DNA of 35,656 bases from Lachnoclostridium sp. Lineage in GTDB: Bacteria; Bacillota; Clostridia; Lachnospirales; Lachnospiraceae. Location: NCBI GenBank assembly GCA_021770065.1, contig JAETRR010000041.1, positions 1 through 35,656 of the forward strand, read 5' to 3'. The translations under genes were made by a program, and so were the position numbers. Below are positions 24,270 through 31,230 of this stretch, one piece after another; the stretch's first letter is position 1, and each line of letters opens with the position of its first letter. The notes below the pieces were generated by a model that had not been told where the DNA came from, made no database searches, and worked only from the letters and a program-made list of their open reading frames with translations.

Positions 24270-24909
24270 GTTCTTTACGAATCTCATCTGCAAGCGCAAC
24301 GGCCTCTTTTGTCATCTGACAAATCTTATCAAATTCACCGGCCTCGATAAGATCGCCTTTTACCATCCAGCTTCCGCCGCAGGCAATAATTTTGTCACAG
24401 CTTAAATAATCCTTCAGATTCTTTGCGCTCACACCGCCGGTAGGCATAAACCGCATCATAGTATAGGGCGCTGCCAGTGCCTTGATTGCGGCAGCTCCGC
24501 CAAACTGCTCTGCCGGGAAGAATTTAACAACCTTCAGTCCGCGCTTTACAGCCTGGGCCACCTCAGAGGGTGTAATGCATCCCGGAAAAACCGGAATCTC
24601 CTTGGACAGACAGTAATCTACAATTTCCGGATCAAACCCGGGGCTCACGATAAATTTTGCTCCTGCGCTTACTGCCCGATCTACCTGTTCAATTGTCAGC
24701 ACTGTGCCTGCTCCTACCAGCATTTCCGGATACTCCGTTGCCATCTGACGGATGGATTCTTCTGCTGCCTCAGTGCGGAAAGTGATCTCCGCACAGGGCA
24801 GCCCTCCCTCTGTTAAGGCTTTTGCCAGGGGAAGTGCATCCTTTGCATTGTTTAATACAACTACCGGTACGATACCAAGCTTCTCAATCTGCTCCTGCAT
24901 ATTTTCCAT
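24265..24909 (-). CDS. eda: KDPG / 4-hydroxy-2-oxoglutarate aldolase
   Basis: 214 residues, typical class I KDPG aldolase. It splits KDPG into pyruvate and glyceraldehyde-3-phosphate. Glu41 and Arg45 (AEITFRTEA) and the Schiff-base Lys129 (VVKFFPAEQFGG) have the same spacing as the E. coli Glu45/Arg49/Lys133 set. GAGTVLT and FMPTGGVS are also conserved. GGAGG lies before the ATG. The gene lies between the dehydratase and KDG kinase genes, completing the Entner-Doudoroff lower branch. Confidence 0.95.
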   Translation of the reverse strand: MENMQEQIEKLGIVPVVVLNNAKDALPLAKALTEGGLPCAEITFRTEAAEESIRQMATEYPEMLVGAGTVLTIEQVDRAVSAGAKFIVSPGFDPEIVDYCLSKEIPVFPGCITPSEVAQAVKRGLKVVKFFPAEQFGGAAAIKALAAPYTMMRFMPTGGVSAKNLKDYLSCDKIIACGGSWMVKGDLIEAGEFDKICQMTKEAVALADEIRKER

Positions 24910-24917
24910 ATTGGTTT

Positions 24918-24958
24918 TCCTCCTATCTAAAATCGCTGCGCGATAGCACTAAAGGGTA
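24918..24958 (-). repeat. Intercistronic repeat before eda (copy of 24202-24242)
   Basis: The block begins in the last codons of the dehydratase gene (CCCTTTAG holds its stop), includes the ATCGC-3-GCGAT hairpin (24932-24944) and ends in TAGGAGGA. It matches the block before kdgK with only a few differences. Confidence 0.7.
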
Positions 24959-26706
24959 TTGTCATACTCCAGATATGCGCCCTTCATGGGACTGGCTGCC
25001 AATTCGCTGAACAGCCGCAGAACGCCTTTCTTATACTTCGGCTTGCGGGGCTTCCAGTTTTTCTTTCTCTCTTCCAGAACGGCGGCTACCTCTTCCATGG
25101 TTTTTCTCTCACCTGCAATACCGATGATGTTAAGCTTACGCTCCATTATATCAATCTCAATCAAATCTCCTTCTTCCACCAGGGCAATGGGGCCTCCGTC
25201 TTCGGCCTCCGGGCTGCAGTGCCCGATTACAGGGCCTGTGGACGCCCCGGAAAACCGCCCGTCGGTAATAAGGGCAATGCTCCGTCCCAGCTCTTTGTCG
25301 CTGCTGATGGCCTCTGAGGTATAGAACATTTCCGGCATACCGCTTCCCTTGGGTCCCTCGTAGCGGATAAATACCGCATCTCCCTTTTCTACCTGGTGCT
25401 TCAGCACGGCATCCAGACACTCTTCCTCACTGTCAAACGGTCTTGCACGCAGAACTGCTTTGAACATTTCCTTCGGACATGCGGTGTGTTTGATAACCGC
25501 CCCCTCCGGAGCCAGGTTTCCTTTCAGAATTGCGATGCTTCCGTCTGTTCCGATGGCTTTATCATAAGGACGGATCACATCCTCCCTGGTGACATTCACA
25601 CCATAACGAGTGTTAAAATCGTGCAGCCATTTCTCGCAGCGCTCATAGAAGCCGTTTTCTTTCAGCTCCTTTAAGTTTTCGCCAAGAGTCTTTCCCGTTA
25701 CCGTCATTACGTCCAGGTGCAGGTGAGCCTTGATTTCCTCCATAATTGCCGGTACGCCTCCGGCATAGTAAAATACCTCCGCCGGCCAGCGTCCTGCCGG
25801 GCGGACATCCAGAAGATAATGGGCGCCTCTGTGGAGCCTGTCAAAGGTATCTCCCGTGATTTCGATTCCGAATTCATGGGCAATGGCCGGAATGTGAAGA
25901 AGACAGTTGGTGCTGCCCGATATAGCCGCGTGAACCAGTATGGCATTCTCAAAACTGTCCATGGTCACAATATCGCCGGGCCGCATATCCGGCATAGCCG
26001 CAAGCTTCACTGCCTGTACGCCTGCTTTATGGGCATATTCAAGAAGATCCGGACTGGCTGCCGGCATGAGCGCGCTTCCCGGAAGAGCCAGGCCCAGGGC
26101 CTCTGCCATAATCTGCATGGTGGACGCCGTCCCGATAAAGGAACAGGCGCCGCAGCTTGGGCAGGCATTGCATTTTGCCCAGTCAAGCTTTGCCTCGTCT
26201 ATCTCTCCCCTCTGGTATTTCGCACTGTACATGCCGAGCTGCTCCAGGGTCAGCATCTCGGGCCCTGCATTCATGGTCCCTCCCGGTACGACTACAGCCG
26301 GAATGTTGACTCTGGCAAGCCCCATCAGATTGGCCGGCATTCCCTTATCACAGCTGGCAAGGTAGACGCCTGCATCAAAAGGCGTTGCATTTGCGTGTAT
26401 TTCAATCATATTGGCGATCATCTCACGGCTGGCAAGGCTGTAATTGATTCCGTCTGTTCCCTGGCTCTCGCCATCACAGATGTCCGTGGCAAAGTATCTG
26501 GCTCCATAGCCTCCTGCCTCTTCGATTCCTTTTCTCACCTCTTCTACCAGAATATCCAGATGACCGCTGCCCGGATGGCTGTCTCCAAAAGTGCTCTCAA
26601 TCATAACCTGAACTTTTTCCAAATCTTCCGGCTTCCAGCCTGTTCCGATGCGTAAAGGATCCAGCTCCGGAGCCAGTTTCCGCATTTTCTGACTTACTAA
26701 TTCCAT
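24949..26706 (-). CDS. IlvD/Edd-family sugar acid dehydratase (gluconate-type)
   Basis: 585 residues. An iron-sulfur dehydratase of the dihydroxy-acid / phosphogluconate dehydratase family. Candidate cluster ligands are Cys77 (DICDGESQG), Cys119 (CDKGMPANLM) and a Cys in the CNACPSCGACSF motif (179-188); ITDGRFSGAS near the C-terminus is the family's catalytic serine region. The cluster context (GntP permease, KDG kinase, KDPG aldolase, no gluconate kinase) argues that it dehydrates a free aldonate such as gluconate to KDG. A true IlvD or a pentonate dehydratase is possible. I chose ATG at 26706 (GGAGG 9 bases upstream); the longer frame overlaps gntP. Confidence 0.85.
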   Translation of the reverse strand: MELVSQKMRKLAPELDPLRIGTGWKPEDLEKVQVMIESTFGDSHPGSGHLDILVEEVRKGIEEAGGYGARYFATDICDGESQGTDGINYSLASREMIANMIEIHANATPFDAGVYLASCDKGMPANLMGLARVNIPAVVVPGGTMNAGPEMLTLEQLGMYSAKYQRGEIDEAKLDWAKCNACPSCGACSFIGTASTMQIMAEALGLALPGSALMPAASPDLLEYAHKAGVQAVKLAAMPDMRPGDIVTMDSFENAILVHAAISGSTNCLLHIPAIAHEFGIEITGDTFDRLHRGAHYLLDVRPAGRWPAEVFYYAGGVPAIMEEIKAHLHLDVMTVTGKTLGENLKELKENGFYERCEKWLHDFNTRYGVNVTREDVIRPYDKAIGTDGSIAILKGNLAPEGAVIKHTACPKEMFKAVLRARPFDSEEECLDAVLKHQVEKGDAVFIRYEGPKGSGMPEMFYTSEAISSDKELGRSIALITDGRFSGASTGPVIGHCSPEAEDGGPIALVEEGDLIEIDIMERKLNIIGIAGERKTMEEVAAVLEERKKNWKPRKPKYKKGVLRLFSELAASPMKGAYLEYDNTL

Positions 26707-26734
26707 ATAGATGTACCTCCATTTAGATTCCGCG

Positions 26735-28087
26735 CTATACAAAGAATGAAATAATCAATGCCACTACAAATCCCGTTCCGCCTACTAAGGTTTCCATAAT
26801 GGTCCAGGTCTTCAGGGTGGTCTTCTCATCCAGCCCTACCAGAGATTTCACCAGCCAGAAGCCGGAATCGTTAAAGTGAGAACATACCGTAGAGCCGCCG
26901 GCTACCGCCGCTGTCACACATGCGAGATACATGGGGGAAAGCTCAGAGATACCGGGCATAGCTGCGATGATTCCTGCCGCCATTGTCATAGCCACTGTTG
27001 CGGAACCCACACAGATACGAACCAGTGCGGCTACCAGAAATGCTACCAGCACCAGAGGGAGATTTGCGGATGCCACTGCATTGCCGATAACCTCTCCAAG
27101 TCCGGAATACTGCAGCATGTAGCGAAGCACGCCGCCGCAGGCCGTTACCAGAAGAATCAGGCCTGTAGGCTCCAGAGACTTTGTCATAATCTTCTCCAGT
27201 TCCGGAAGCGTATAGCCGTGCTTTGTTCCGAGGAGGAACATAGCAGCCAGGGTTGCTATCAAAAGAGCCACAAAAGGCTGGCCCAGGAAATTCAGAACCG
27301 GTTCGACACCGCTCAGAGCCGGAATTACACTTGCCAGAGATTTGAGCACAATCAATACCAGGGGAATCAAAATAATGCCTACTACCGTGCCAAATCCGGG
27401 AAGCTTGGACTCGTCAAAATCCTCCTGATTCGCTACGTGCTCCGGAATTGCCACATTATATTTTCTGCCGCAGACAGAGCCCCAGACAGGCCCGGCCACT
27501 ATCATTGCAAAGATACCGCAGAAAACACCAATCAGAATCACCCAGCCAAGGTCTACGCCCAGCATAGTAGCTACCAACACCGGCCCCGGTGTGGGAGGAA
27601 TAAATGCGTGGCCCACAGCCAGGCCTGCAAGAAGCGGAATTGCATAAAACAGGGAAGATCTCTTCGTTCTTTTTGCCAGCGAAAATGCCAGGGGAATCAG
27701 GATAATGAGTCCTGCATCAAAGAATACCGGCATTGCAATAACCAGTCCGGTGATTCCCAAAGCCCAGGCAGCTTTCTGGTCGCCGAACTTATTTACCATA
27801 GTGACAGCCAGGGTTTGTGCGCCGCCCGAAGCCTCCAAAATGGCGCCGAACATTGAGCCGAGTCCTACCAGTAAAGCGATTCCTTTTAATGTGTTGCCGA
27901 TGCCGTCATCCACCGCTTTCACAATATTTATAAAAGGCATTCCGGCTATCAGTCCGATCACAACCGCGCCAATCAGAATGGATAGCATCGCATGAATCTT
28001 AAACTTGATAATCAAAAGCAAAAGCAGTGCCAGACCAATGACTGCCGCCAATATCAGCCTGGCCGGGTTAAGGGTTACAGCGTCCAT
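26735..28087 (-). CDS. GntP-family aldonate (gluconate-type) permease
   Basis: 450 residues with about 12 membrane helices. Family segments include HAFIPPTPGPVLVATMLGVD, the FDAGLIILIPLAFSLAKRT stretch, RICVGSATVAMTMAAGI and CSHFNDSGFWLVKSL near the C-terminus. GntP carriers bring gluconate and related sugar acids in with protons. It is the first gene of the operon. I chose ATG at 28087, which has GGAGG 7 bases upstream; the start 9 codons earlier has no such site. Promoter and two operator-like palindromes lie just upstream. Confidence 0.92.
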   Translation of the reverse strand: MDAVTLNPARLILAAVIGLALLLLLIIKFKIHAMLSILIGAVVIGLIAGMPFINIVKAVDDGIGNTLKGIALLVGLGSMFGAILEASGGAQTLAVTMVNKFGDQKAAWALGITGLVIAMPVFFDAGLIILIPLAFSLAKRTKRSSLFYAIPLLAGLAVGHAFIPPTPGPVLVATMLGVDLGWVILIGVFCGIFAMIVAGPVWGSVCGRKYNVAIPEHVANQEDFDESKLPGFGTVVGIILIPLVLIVLKSLASVIPALSGVEPVLNFLGQPFVALLIATLAAMFLLGTKHGYTLPELEKIMTKSLEPTGLILLVTACGGVLRYMLQYSGLGEVIGNAVASANLPLVLVAFLVAALVRICVGSATVAMTMAAGIIAAMPGISELSPMYLACVTAAVAGGSTVCSHFNDSGFWLVKSLVGLDEKTTLKTWTIMETLVGGTGFVVALIISFFV

Positions 28088-28131
28088 AACAAATCCTCCT
28101 TCATTTTCACTCATAGCTTCATTCTGCTCTT

Positions 28132-28151
28132 AACATCTGACGTCATATGTT
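28132..28151. promoter_or_regulatory. Operator-like palindrome downstream of the gntP promoter
   Basis: AACATCTGACGTCATATGTT is a 20-base palindrome with a single mismatched pair and a perfect TGACGTCA core. It lies just after the expected transcription start. It shares ACATCTGA with the second palindrome at 28191-28205. A binding site for the GntR-type regulator encoded upstream is the simplest reading. Confidence 0.65.
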
Positions 28152-28162
28152 ATCTTGCATTT

Positions 28163-28191
28163 ATTATATAGTCATCGCATTTTATAGTCAA
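28163..28191 (-). promoter_or_regulatory. Promoter of the aldonate operon
   Basis: On the minus strand TTGACT (28191-28186) and a perfect TATAAT (28168-28163) are exactly 17 bases apart. Palindromes flank it on both sides, one overlapping the edge of the -35 box, so repressor binding would block it. Confidence 0.85.
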
Positions 28192-28205
28192 TACATCTGA
28201 TGTAT
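28191..28205. promoter_or_regulatory. Operator-like palindrome at the -35 side of the gntP promoter
   Basis: ATACATCTGATGTAT is a perfect 7-1-7 palindrome touching the -35 box. Together with the palindrome at 28132-28151 it makes a two-site operator, as is common for FadR-type GntR regulators. Confidence 0.65.
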
Positions 28206-28230
28206 TTTGTGTCTTTTCTACTTTTTGACC

Positions 28231-28260
28231 AAAAAAAGATGGATTTCATAAGAAAATCCA
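28231..28260 (-). terminator. Rho-independent terminator of the GntR-type gene
   Basis: TGGATTT (28240-28246) pairs with AAATCCA (28254-28260); on the minus strand the stem is followed by TCTTTTTTT. It lies about 120 bases after the regulator stop and before the gntP promoter. A 62-codon open frame across this region overlaps the hairpin and is not a credible gene. Confidence 0.75.
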
Positions 28261-28379
28261 CCTTATTTTTGTATATAATCACGGATTCCGTGACATCCTT
28301 CTTGCTCCTGCCTTTATCATCATTCATCTGTAATTGATATTTTATGCATTCTCTTTTCAAATTATACCATGTATGCTGC

Positions 28380-29087
28380 TTATTTATCTTTTTTCTCCTC
28401 CATCATCTTCAACAACATCTGACGATTATAAGTCAAATGCATAATCATAGCACATCTGGCTCCCACCGGATCCCCTTTGAGAACCGCCTCCGTAACTGCA
28501 CGGTGCGTCTCAATGGTTTCCTCCATCAGCTGCCGGTTGGTCAGATTGACAAAGGTCACAACAGCCGTCTGGATAATAGGAACCAGCTGCTCTACCACCC
28601 GGTTTTTGCTGCACTTTGCAATACAGGTATGAAACTCTATATCTTTCATGGTGTGATTTTTCCCGGCCCGGTACAGGGCTTCCGTCTCATCACAGAGGCG
28701 CTTTAACTCTTCTTTTTCCTCCGGCTCCGCATAGTCACTGGCCAGCGCCGCAATCTCCGGCTCCAGCATCAGACGCACCTCAAAGAGCTCCAAAGCAAGT
28801 TTGTATTTATCCGTAAATTTTGCAAGGCCCAGCGGATCTTCCTCAATGGTATTTTTACTGATCACATAAGTCCCTGAACCCCTGCGCACCTCCAGAATGC
28901 CTTTTGTGGCAAGGCTCTTAATGGTTTCACGGATGGTACTCCTGCCCACGCCGAACTTTTCCGCCAGTTCAAACTCATTCGGGATCCTGGCCCCAATCTC
29001 TACCGGCTCGTGAAGAATATAATTCATAAGCTCCTCCTCTACCCTGGAGGCCAGAAGTTTTTTATCCATTTTACCGATCTGATACAT
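28380..29087 (-). CDS. FadR-subfamily GntR transcriptional regulator (FCD domain)
   Basis: 235 residues. An N-terminal winged helix-turn-helix (about 12-80: IPNEFELAEKFGVGRSTIRE, GILEVRRGSGTYV) is joined to an all-helical FCD ligand domain (about 90-225: LFEVRLMLEPEIAALA, DIEFHTCIAKCSKNRVVEQL, then ETHRAVTEAVLKGD and MIMHL), whose Asp/His residues usually hold a metal and a carboxylate ligand. It likely represses the downstream operon until a sugar acid such as gluconate or KDG binds. It has its own promoter and terminator. AAAGGA lies 8 bases before the ATG. Confidence 0.9.
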   Translation of the reverse strand: MYQIGKMDKKLLASRVEEELMNYILHEPVEIGARIPNEFELAEKFGVGRSTIRETIKSLATKGILEVRRGSGTYVISKNTIEEDPLGLAKFTDKYKLALELFEVRLMLEPEIAALASDYAEPEEKEELKRLCDETEALYRAGKNHTMKDIEFHTCIAKCSKNRVVEQLVPIIQTAVVTFVNLTNRQLMEETIETHRAVTEAVLKGDPVGARCAMIMHLTYNRQMLLKMMEEKKDK

Positions 29088-29134
29088 ACATTTGTTCCTT
29101 TCACTGCTGTCATCTTTCTCATCATTGTATCTAA

Positions 29135-29163
29135 AGTATACCCTCTAATCAAAAGAATAGCAA
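29135..29163 (-). promoter_or_regulatory. Promoter of the GntR-type regulator
   Basis: On the minus strand TTGCTA (29163-29158) and TATACT (29140-29135) are 17 bases apart, about 50 bases before the regulator start. No ACATCTGA-type palindrome is present here, so autoregulation through the gntP operator sequence is not evident. Confidence 0.65.
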
Positions 29164-29179
29164 TCTCCAGGTTCAAACC

Positions 29180-29201
29180 TTAAAAGATCCTTAAAAGATC
29201 C
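29180..29201. repeat. Tandem 11-bp repeat upstream of the GntR promoter
   Basis: TTAAAAGATCC occurs twice in a row (29180-29190, 29191-29201). The 11-base period puts both copies on the same face of the helix, 17 bases upstream of the -35 box. It may be an activator site or replication slippage. Confidence 0.6.
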
Positions 29202-29221
29202 ATAATAAATTTTATGGCAGT

Positions 29222-29401
29222 TCAGGAACGGGGGTGCATCAGGTTCTTAATCAGGATATCAAATTCCTGATCTGTCAGTATTTTACTGCTTCCTATCTTC
29301 AATACAATATTTGCCATTTCCTGTCCCTGTCCCGACAAATGTTCATAGAGTTCCAAAAACCTGTTTGTGTCATCCTCTTCTCTGACTGTATGTTTTTTCA
29401 T
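29222..29401 (-). CDS. Small hypothetical protein
   Basis: 59 residues, acidic to neutral, starting MKKHTVREEDDTNRFLELYE and containing MANIVLKIGSSKILTDQEFD. I do not recognise the family. It looks like a real small helical protein rather than a shadow frame. I chose ATG at 29401, with a GGAAAGG about 10 bases upstream; an earlier ATG lies in the operator region. It is divergent from the XRE-type regulator gene and its start is 25 bases from the first operator, so it is probably controlled by that regulator. Confidence 0.55.
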   Translation of the reverse strand: MKKHTVREEDDTNRFLELYEHLSGQGQEMANIVLKIGSSKILTDQEFDILIKNLMHPRS

Positions 29402-29425
29402 TTCAAAAATACCTTTCCAAAATAT

Positions 29426-29444
29426 TGACATCTAATAAATGTCA
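29426..29444. promoter_or_regulatory. Operator copy 1 (TGACA-9-TGTCA)
   Basis: TGACATCTAATAAATGTCA is a 19-base inverted repeat with 6-base arms. It lies between the small gene and the XRE-type gene, 57 bases centre to centre from a second copy of the same form. Confidence 0.7.
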
Positions 29445-29482
29445 TACTCCTGAAGATTTTAACATAGAATTTAAACAGGAAA

Positions 29483-29501
29483 TGACATTCAGTGTTTGTC
29501 A
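29483..29501. promoter_or_regulatory. Operator copy 2 (TGACA-9-TGTCA)
   Basis: TGACATTCAGTGTTTGTCA has 5-base arms and the same 9-base gap as copy 1. It ends 10 bases before the XRE-type start codon, just ahead of its ribosome binding site. Binding by the encoded regulator would give autoregulation. Confidence 0.65.
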
Positions 29502-29511
29502 AAGGTGGGTT

Positions 29512-29751
29512 ATGTATAAGAATAAATTTGGTGATAAAAATAATATTTCCGGAGCCGCGATTCGGACGCACCGTCTGGAAAGGGGATGGTCCCAAAGGGA
29601 ACTGGCTGATGCACTGCAATTACTGGGACTGGATCTGGATAAAAATGCGATTCAAAGAATAGAAGCCAGAAAACGGTTTGTAACAGATATAGAGTTAATT
29701 TATTTTGCAAAGGTTTTTGACGTTGGATATCAAACACTATTGGAGATATAA
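29512..29751 (+). CDS. Small XRE-type helix-turn-helix regulator
   Basis: 79 residues, nearly all one Cro/C1-type helix-turn-helix domain: GAAIRTHRLERGWSQRELAD followed by ALQLLGLDLDKNAIQRIEAR and a C-terminal helix ending YQTLLEI. I chose ATG at 29512 because AAAGGTGGG lies directly before it; the longer frame from 29425 runs through both operators. No ligand or effector domain is present. It is divergent from a 59-residue protein gene and faces a duplicated operator, which suggests a small self-controlled two-gene unit. Confidence 0.82.
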   Translation: MYKNKFGDKNNISGAAIRTHRLERGWSQRELADALQLLGLDLDKNAIQRIEARKRFVTDIELIYFAKVFDVGYQTLLEI

Positions 29752-29759
29752 GCATAATC

Positions 29760-29788
29760 GGGGCAGTGCCGTAATTTGTCACCGCCCC
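29760..29788. terminator. Hairpin between convergent XRE-type gene and rplT
   Basis: GGGGCAGTG (29760-29768) pairs with CACCGCCCC (29780-29788) with one mismatch. T-runs are weak on both sides, but its place between two convergent genes suggests a shared terminator. Confidence 0.55.
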
Positions 29789-29823
29789 GTAATTATTATT
29801 CAGTATTCGTAAACCGAAAGTTT

Positions 29824-30180
29824 TTATGCCAGCTTGCCTTTTGCCAGCTCTACGAGAGATGCGAAGCCCGCTGCATCGTTCACTGCCATGTCCGCCAGAA
29901 TCTTCCTGTCCAGCTGTACCTCTGCCAGCTTCAGTCCATACATGAACTTGCTGTAAGATAAACCGTTCATTCTGGCTGCCGCATTGATACGTGCGATCCA
30001 GAGCTGCCGGAACTGGCGCTTTCTCTGCTTTCTTCCAGCATAAGAACTGGTCAGCGCCCGCATTACGGACTGCTTTGCTACTCTGTACTGCTTACTTCTG
30101 GCTCCTCTGTAGCCCTTCGCCAGCTTTAATACTCTGTTATGTCTTTTCTTAGCGCCTAAGCCGCCTTTAATTCTTGCCAT
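29824..30180 (-). CDS. rplT: Ribosomal protein L20
   Basis: 118 residues, very basic. [20 protein letters not shown], then [20 protein letters not shown] and [20 protein letters not shown] are the L20 signature. It binds 23S rRNA early in assembly of the large subunit and in Firmicutes also binds the infC leader to shut off its own operon. Last gene of infC-rpmI-rplT; GGAGGAG precedes the ATG. Confidence 0.98.
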   Translation of the reverse strand: MARIKGGLGAKKRHNRVLKLAKGYRGARSKQYRVAKQSVMRALTSSYAGRKQRKRQFRQLWIARINAAARMNGLSYSKFMYGLKLAEVQLDRKILADMAVNDAAGFASLVELAKGKLA

Positions 30181-30210
30181 TTTTTCTCTCCTCCTTGAAA
30201 TTTTCCTCGC

Positions 30211-30408
30211 TTACAGATACGGTAAAATCTTCTTCATGTTCTTAACATTGGCTGCATCTGTAATGGCTGACTTTCTCAGATTTCTCTTTCTCTTCTGAGA
30301 TTTCTTGGTTAAGATATGGCTCTTATACGCTTTCATTCTCTTTAACTTACCGCTTCCTGTCTTGTGGAAACGTTTTGCAGCCGCTCTGCTTGTCTTCATT
30401 TTAGGCAT
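30211..30408 (-). CDS. rpmI: Ribosomal protein L35
   Basis: 65 residues, highly basic. [20 protein letters not shown] and the C-terminal [17 protein letters not shown] are typical. It is a large-subunit protein, placed as usual between infC and rplT. AGGAG lies upstream of the start. Confidence 0.98.
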   Translation of the reverse strand: MPKMKTSRAAAKRFHKTGSGKLKRMKAYKSHILTKKSQKRKRNLRKSAITDAANVKNMKKILPYL

Positions 30409-30484
30409 TTTATATACTCCTCCTGTCCTGATTTTCTTTGCATAGTTCTATAAAATCATTCCTGCATGCAGGTGATTCCCCTGT

Positions 30485-30994
30485 TTACTGACGCTTTTCC
30501 GTTAAGAACATCAACATCTGACGCCCCTCCAGCTTGGGAGCTTTCTCCACAACCGCTATATCGGACATCTTCTCCGCAAACGCATCCAGAATACGCCTCC
30601 CGTTCTGAATATGGGCCATCTCACGGCCGCGGAACCGAAGGGATACCTTCACCTTGTTGCCCTTCTGGATAAACTTGCGCGCTGCGCCTATCTTTGTATT
30701 CAGATCATTGTCGTCAATGTTCGGTGACAGACGAACCTCTTTGATCTCAATGATCTTCTGCCTCTTCTTGGCTTCCTTCTCCTTGCGCGCCATCTCATAC
30801 TTGTACTTGCCGTAATCGATAATCTTGCATACCGGCGGCCTTGCAGTCGGCGCAACCTTCACCAGATCAAGCTCTGCTTCCCTGGCAATCTTCATAGCAT
30901 CCCTCGCGGACATGATCCCCAGCTGCTCTCCGTTGGCTCCGATTAAACGGATCTCTTTGTCACGGATCTGTTCGTTAATCATTAAATCGCTAAT
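30485..30994 (-). CDS. infC: Translation initiation factor IF-3 (ATT start codon)
   Basis: 169 residues with the N-terminal domain (INEQIRDKEIRLIGANGEQL), the linker (KYEMARKEKEAKKRQK) and the C-terminal domain (RLSPNIDDNDLNTKIGAARK, LRFRGREMAHIQNG). IF-3 keeps subunits apart and checks start codons. No ATG fits the ribosome binding site. AAGGAGG at 31009-31003 lies 8 bases before ATT at 30994, giving (M)SDLMINEQIRD. The ATT start of infC is a known conserved feature that lets IF-3 limit its own synthesis. The internal ATG 4 codons later and the frame from 31024 are both less likely. First gene of infC-rpmI-rplT. Confidence 0.95.
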   Translation of the reverse strand: MSDLMINEQIRDKEIRLIGANGEQLGIMSARDAMKIAREAELDLVKVAPTARPPVCKIIDYGKYKYEMARKEKEAKKRQKIIEIKEVRLSPNIDDNDLNTKIGAARKFIQKGNKVKVSLRFRGREMAHIQNGRRILDAFAEKMSDIAVVEKAPKLEGRQMLMFLTEKRQ

Positions 30995-31002
30995 AGTAAT
31001 AC

Positions 31003-31155
31003 CCTCCTTAAAAGAAATATCCAAAAAAAGTGGATAGTCAGACTATCCACTTAAAATACCAGATCCAAGGCATATGCAATGCCTTACACTTATCAGATAT
31101 AAACCCGAGTCGCCTGCCGCGCTGAGGTGAGAGTGGATACTCTGCTTGCTGTCAC
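31003..31155 (-). promoter_or_regulatory. infC leader with L20-type attenuator
   Basis: About 150 untranslated bases lie between the promoter and infC. The leader contains GAGTATCCACTCTCACCTC (near 31122-31140), whose TATCCACT can pair with AGTGGATA of the terminator hairpin at 31028-31052, giving alternative structures. GGCAGGCGACTCGGGT follows it. This layout matches the known Firmicute L20 leader, in which L20 binding favours the terminator. The Rfam match is from memory and not computed. Confidence 0.8.
31023..31052 (-). terminator. Attenuator terminator in the infC leader
   Basis: AAGTGGATAGTC (31028-31039) pairs with GACTATCCACTT (31041-31052), and on the minus strand the stem runs into seven T (31029-31023), 14 bases before the infC ribosome binding site. 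A terminator at this place can only serve to attenuate infC-rpmI-rplT. Confidence 0.88.
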
Positions 31156-31161
31156 CTAAAT

Positions 31162-31190
31162 ATCTTAGCATACCTGAAAGATGCTGTCAA
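31162..31190 (-). promoter_or_regulatory. Promoter of infC-rpmI-rplT
   Basis: On the minus strand a perfect TTGACA (31190-31185) and TAAGAT (31167-31162) are 17 bases apart. The start is expected near 31155, just after the sensor kinase stop codon at 31231. Confidence 0.85.
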
Positions 31191-31230
31191 CTGATTTTTG
31201 CATATTATAATTTTAAGGTTTCCAGGGCGC

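Noticed and set aside
28172..28360. 62-codon minus-strand frame between gntP and the GntR gene
   Set aside because: It reads through the terminator hairpin at 28231-28260 and reaches the -10/-35 region of gntP; it has no ribosome binding site.
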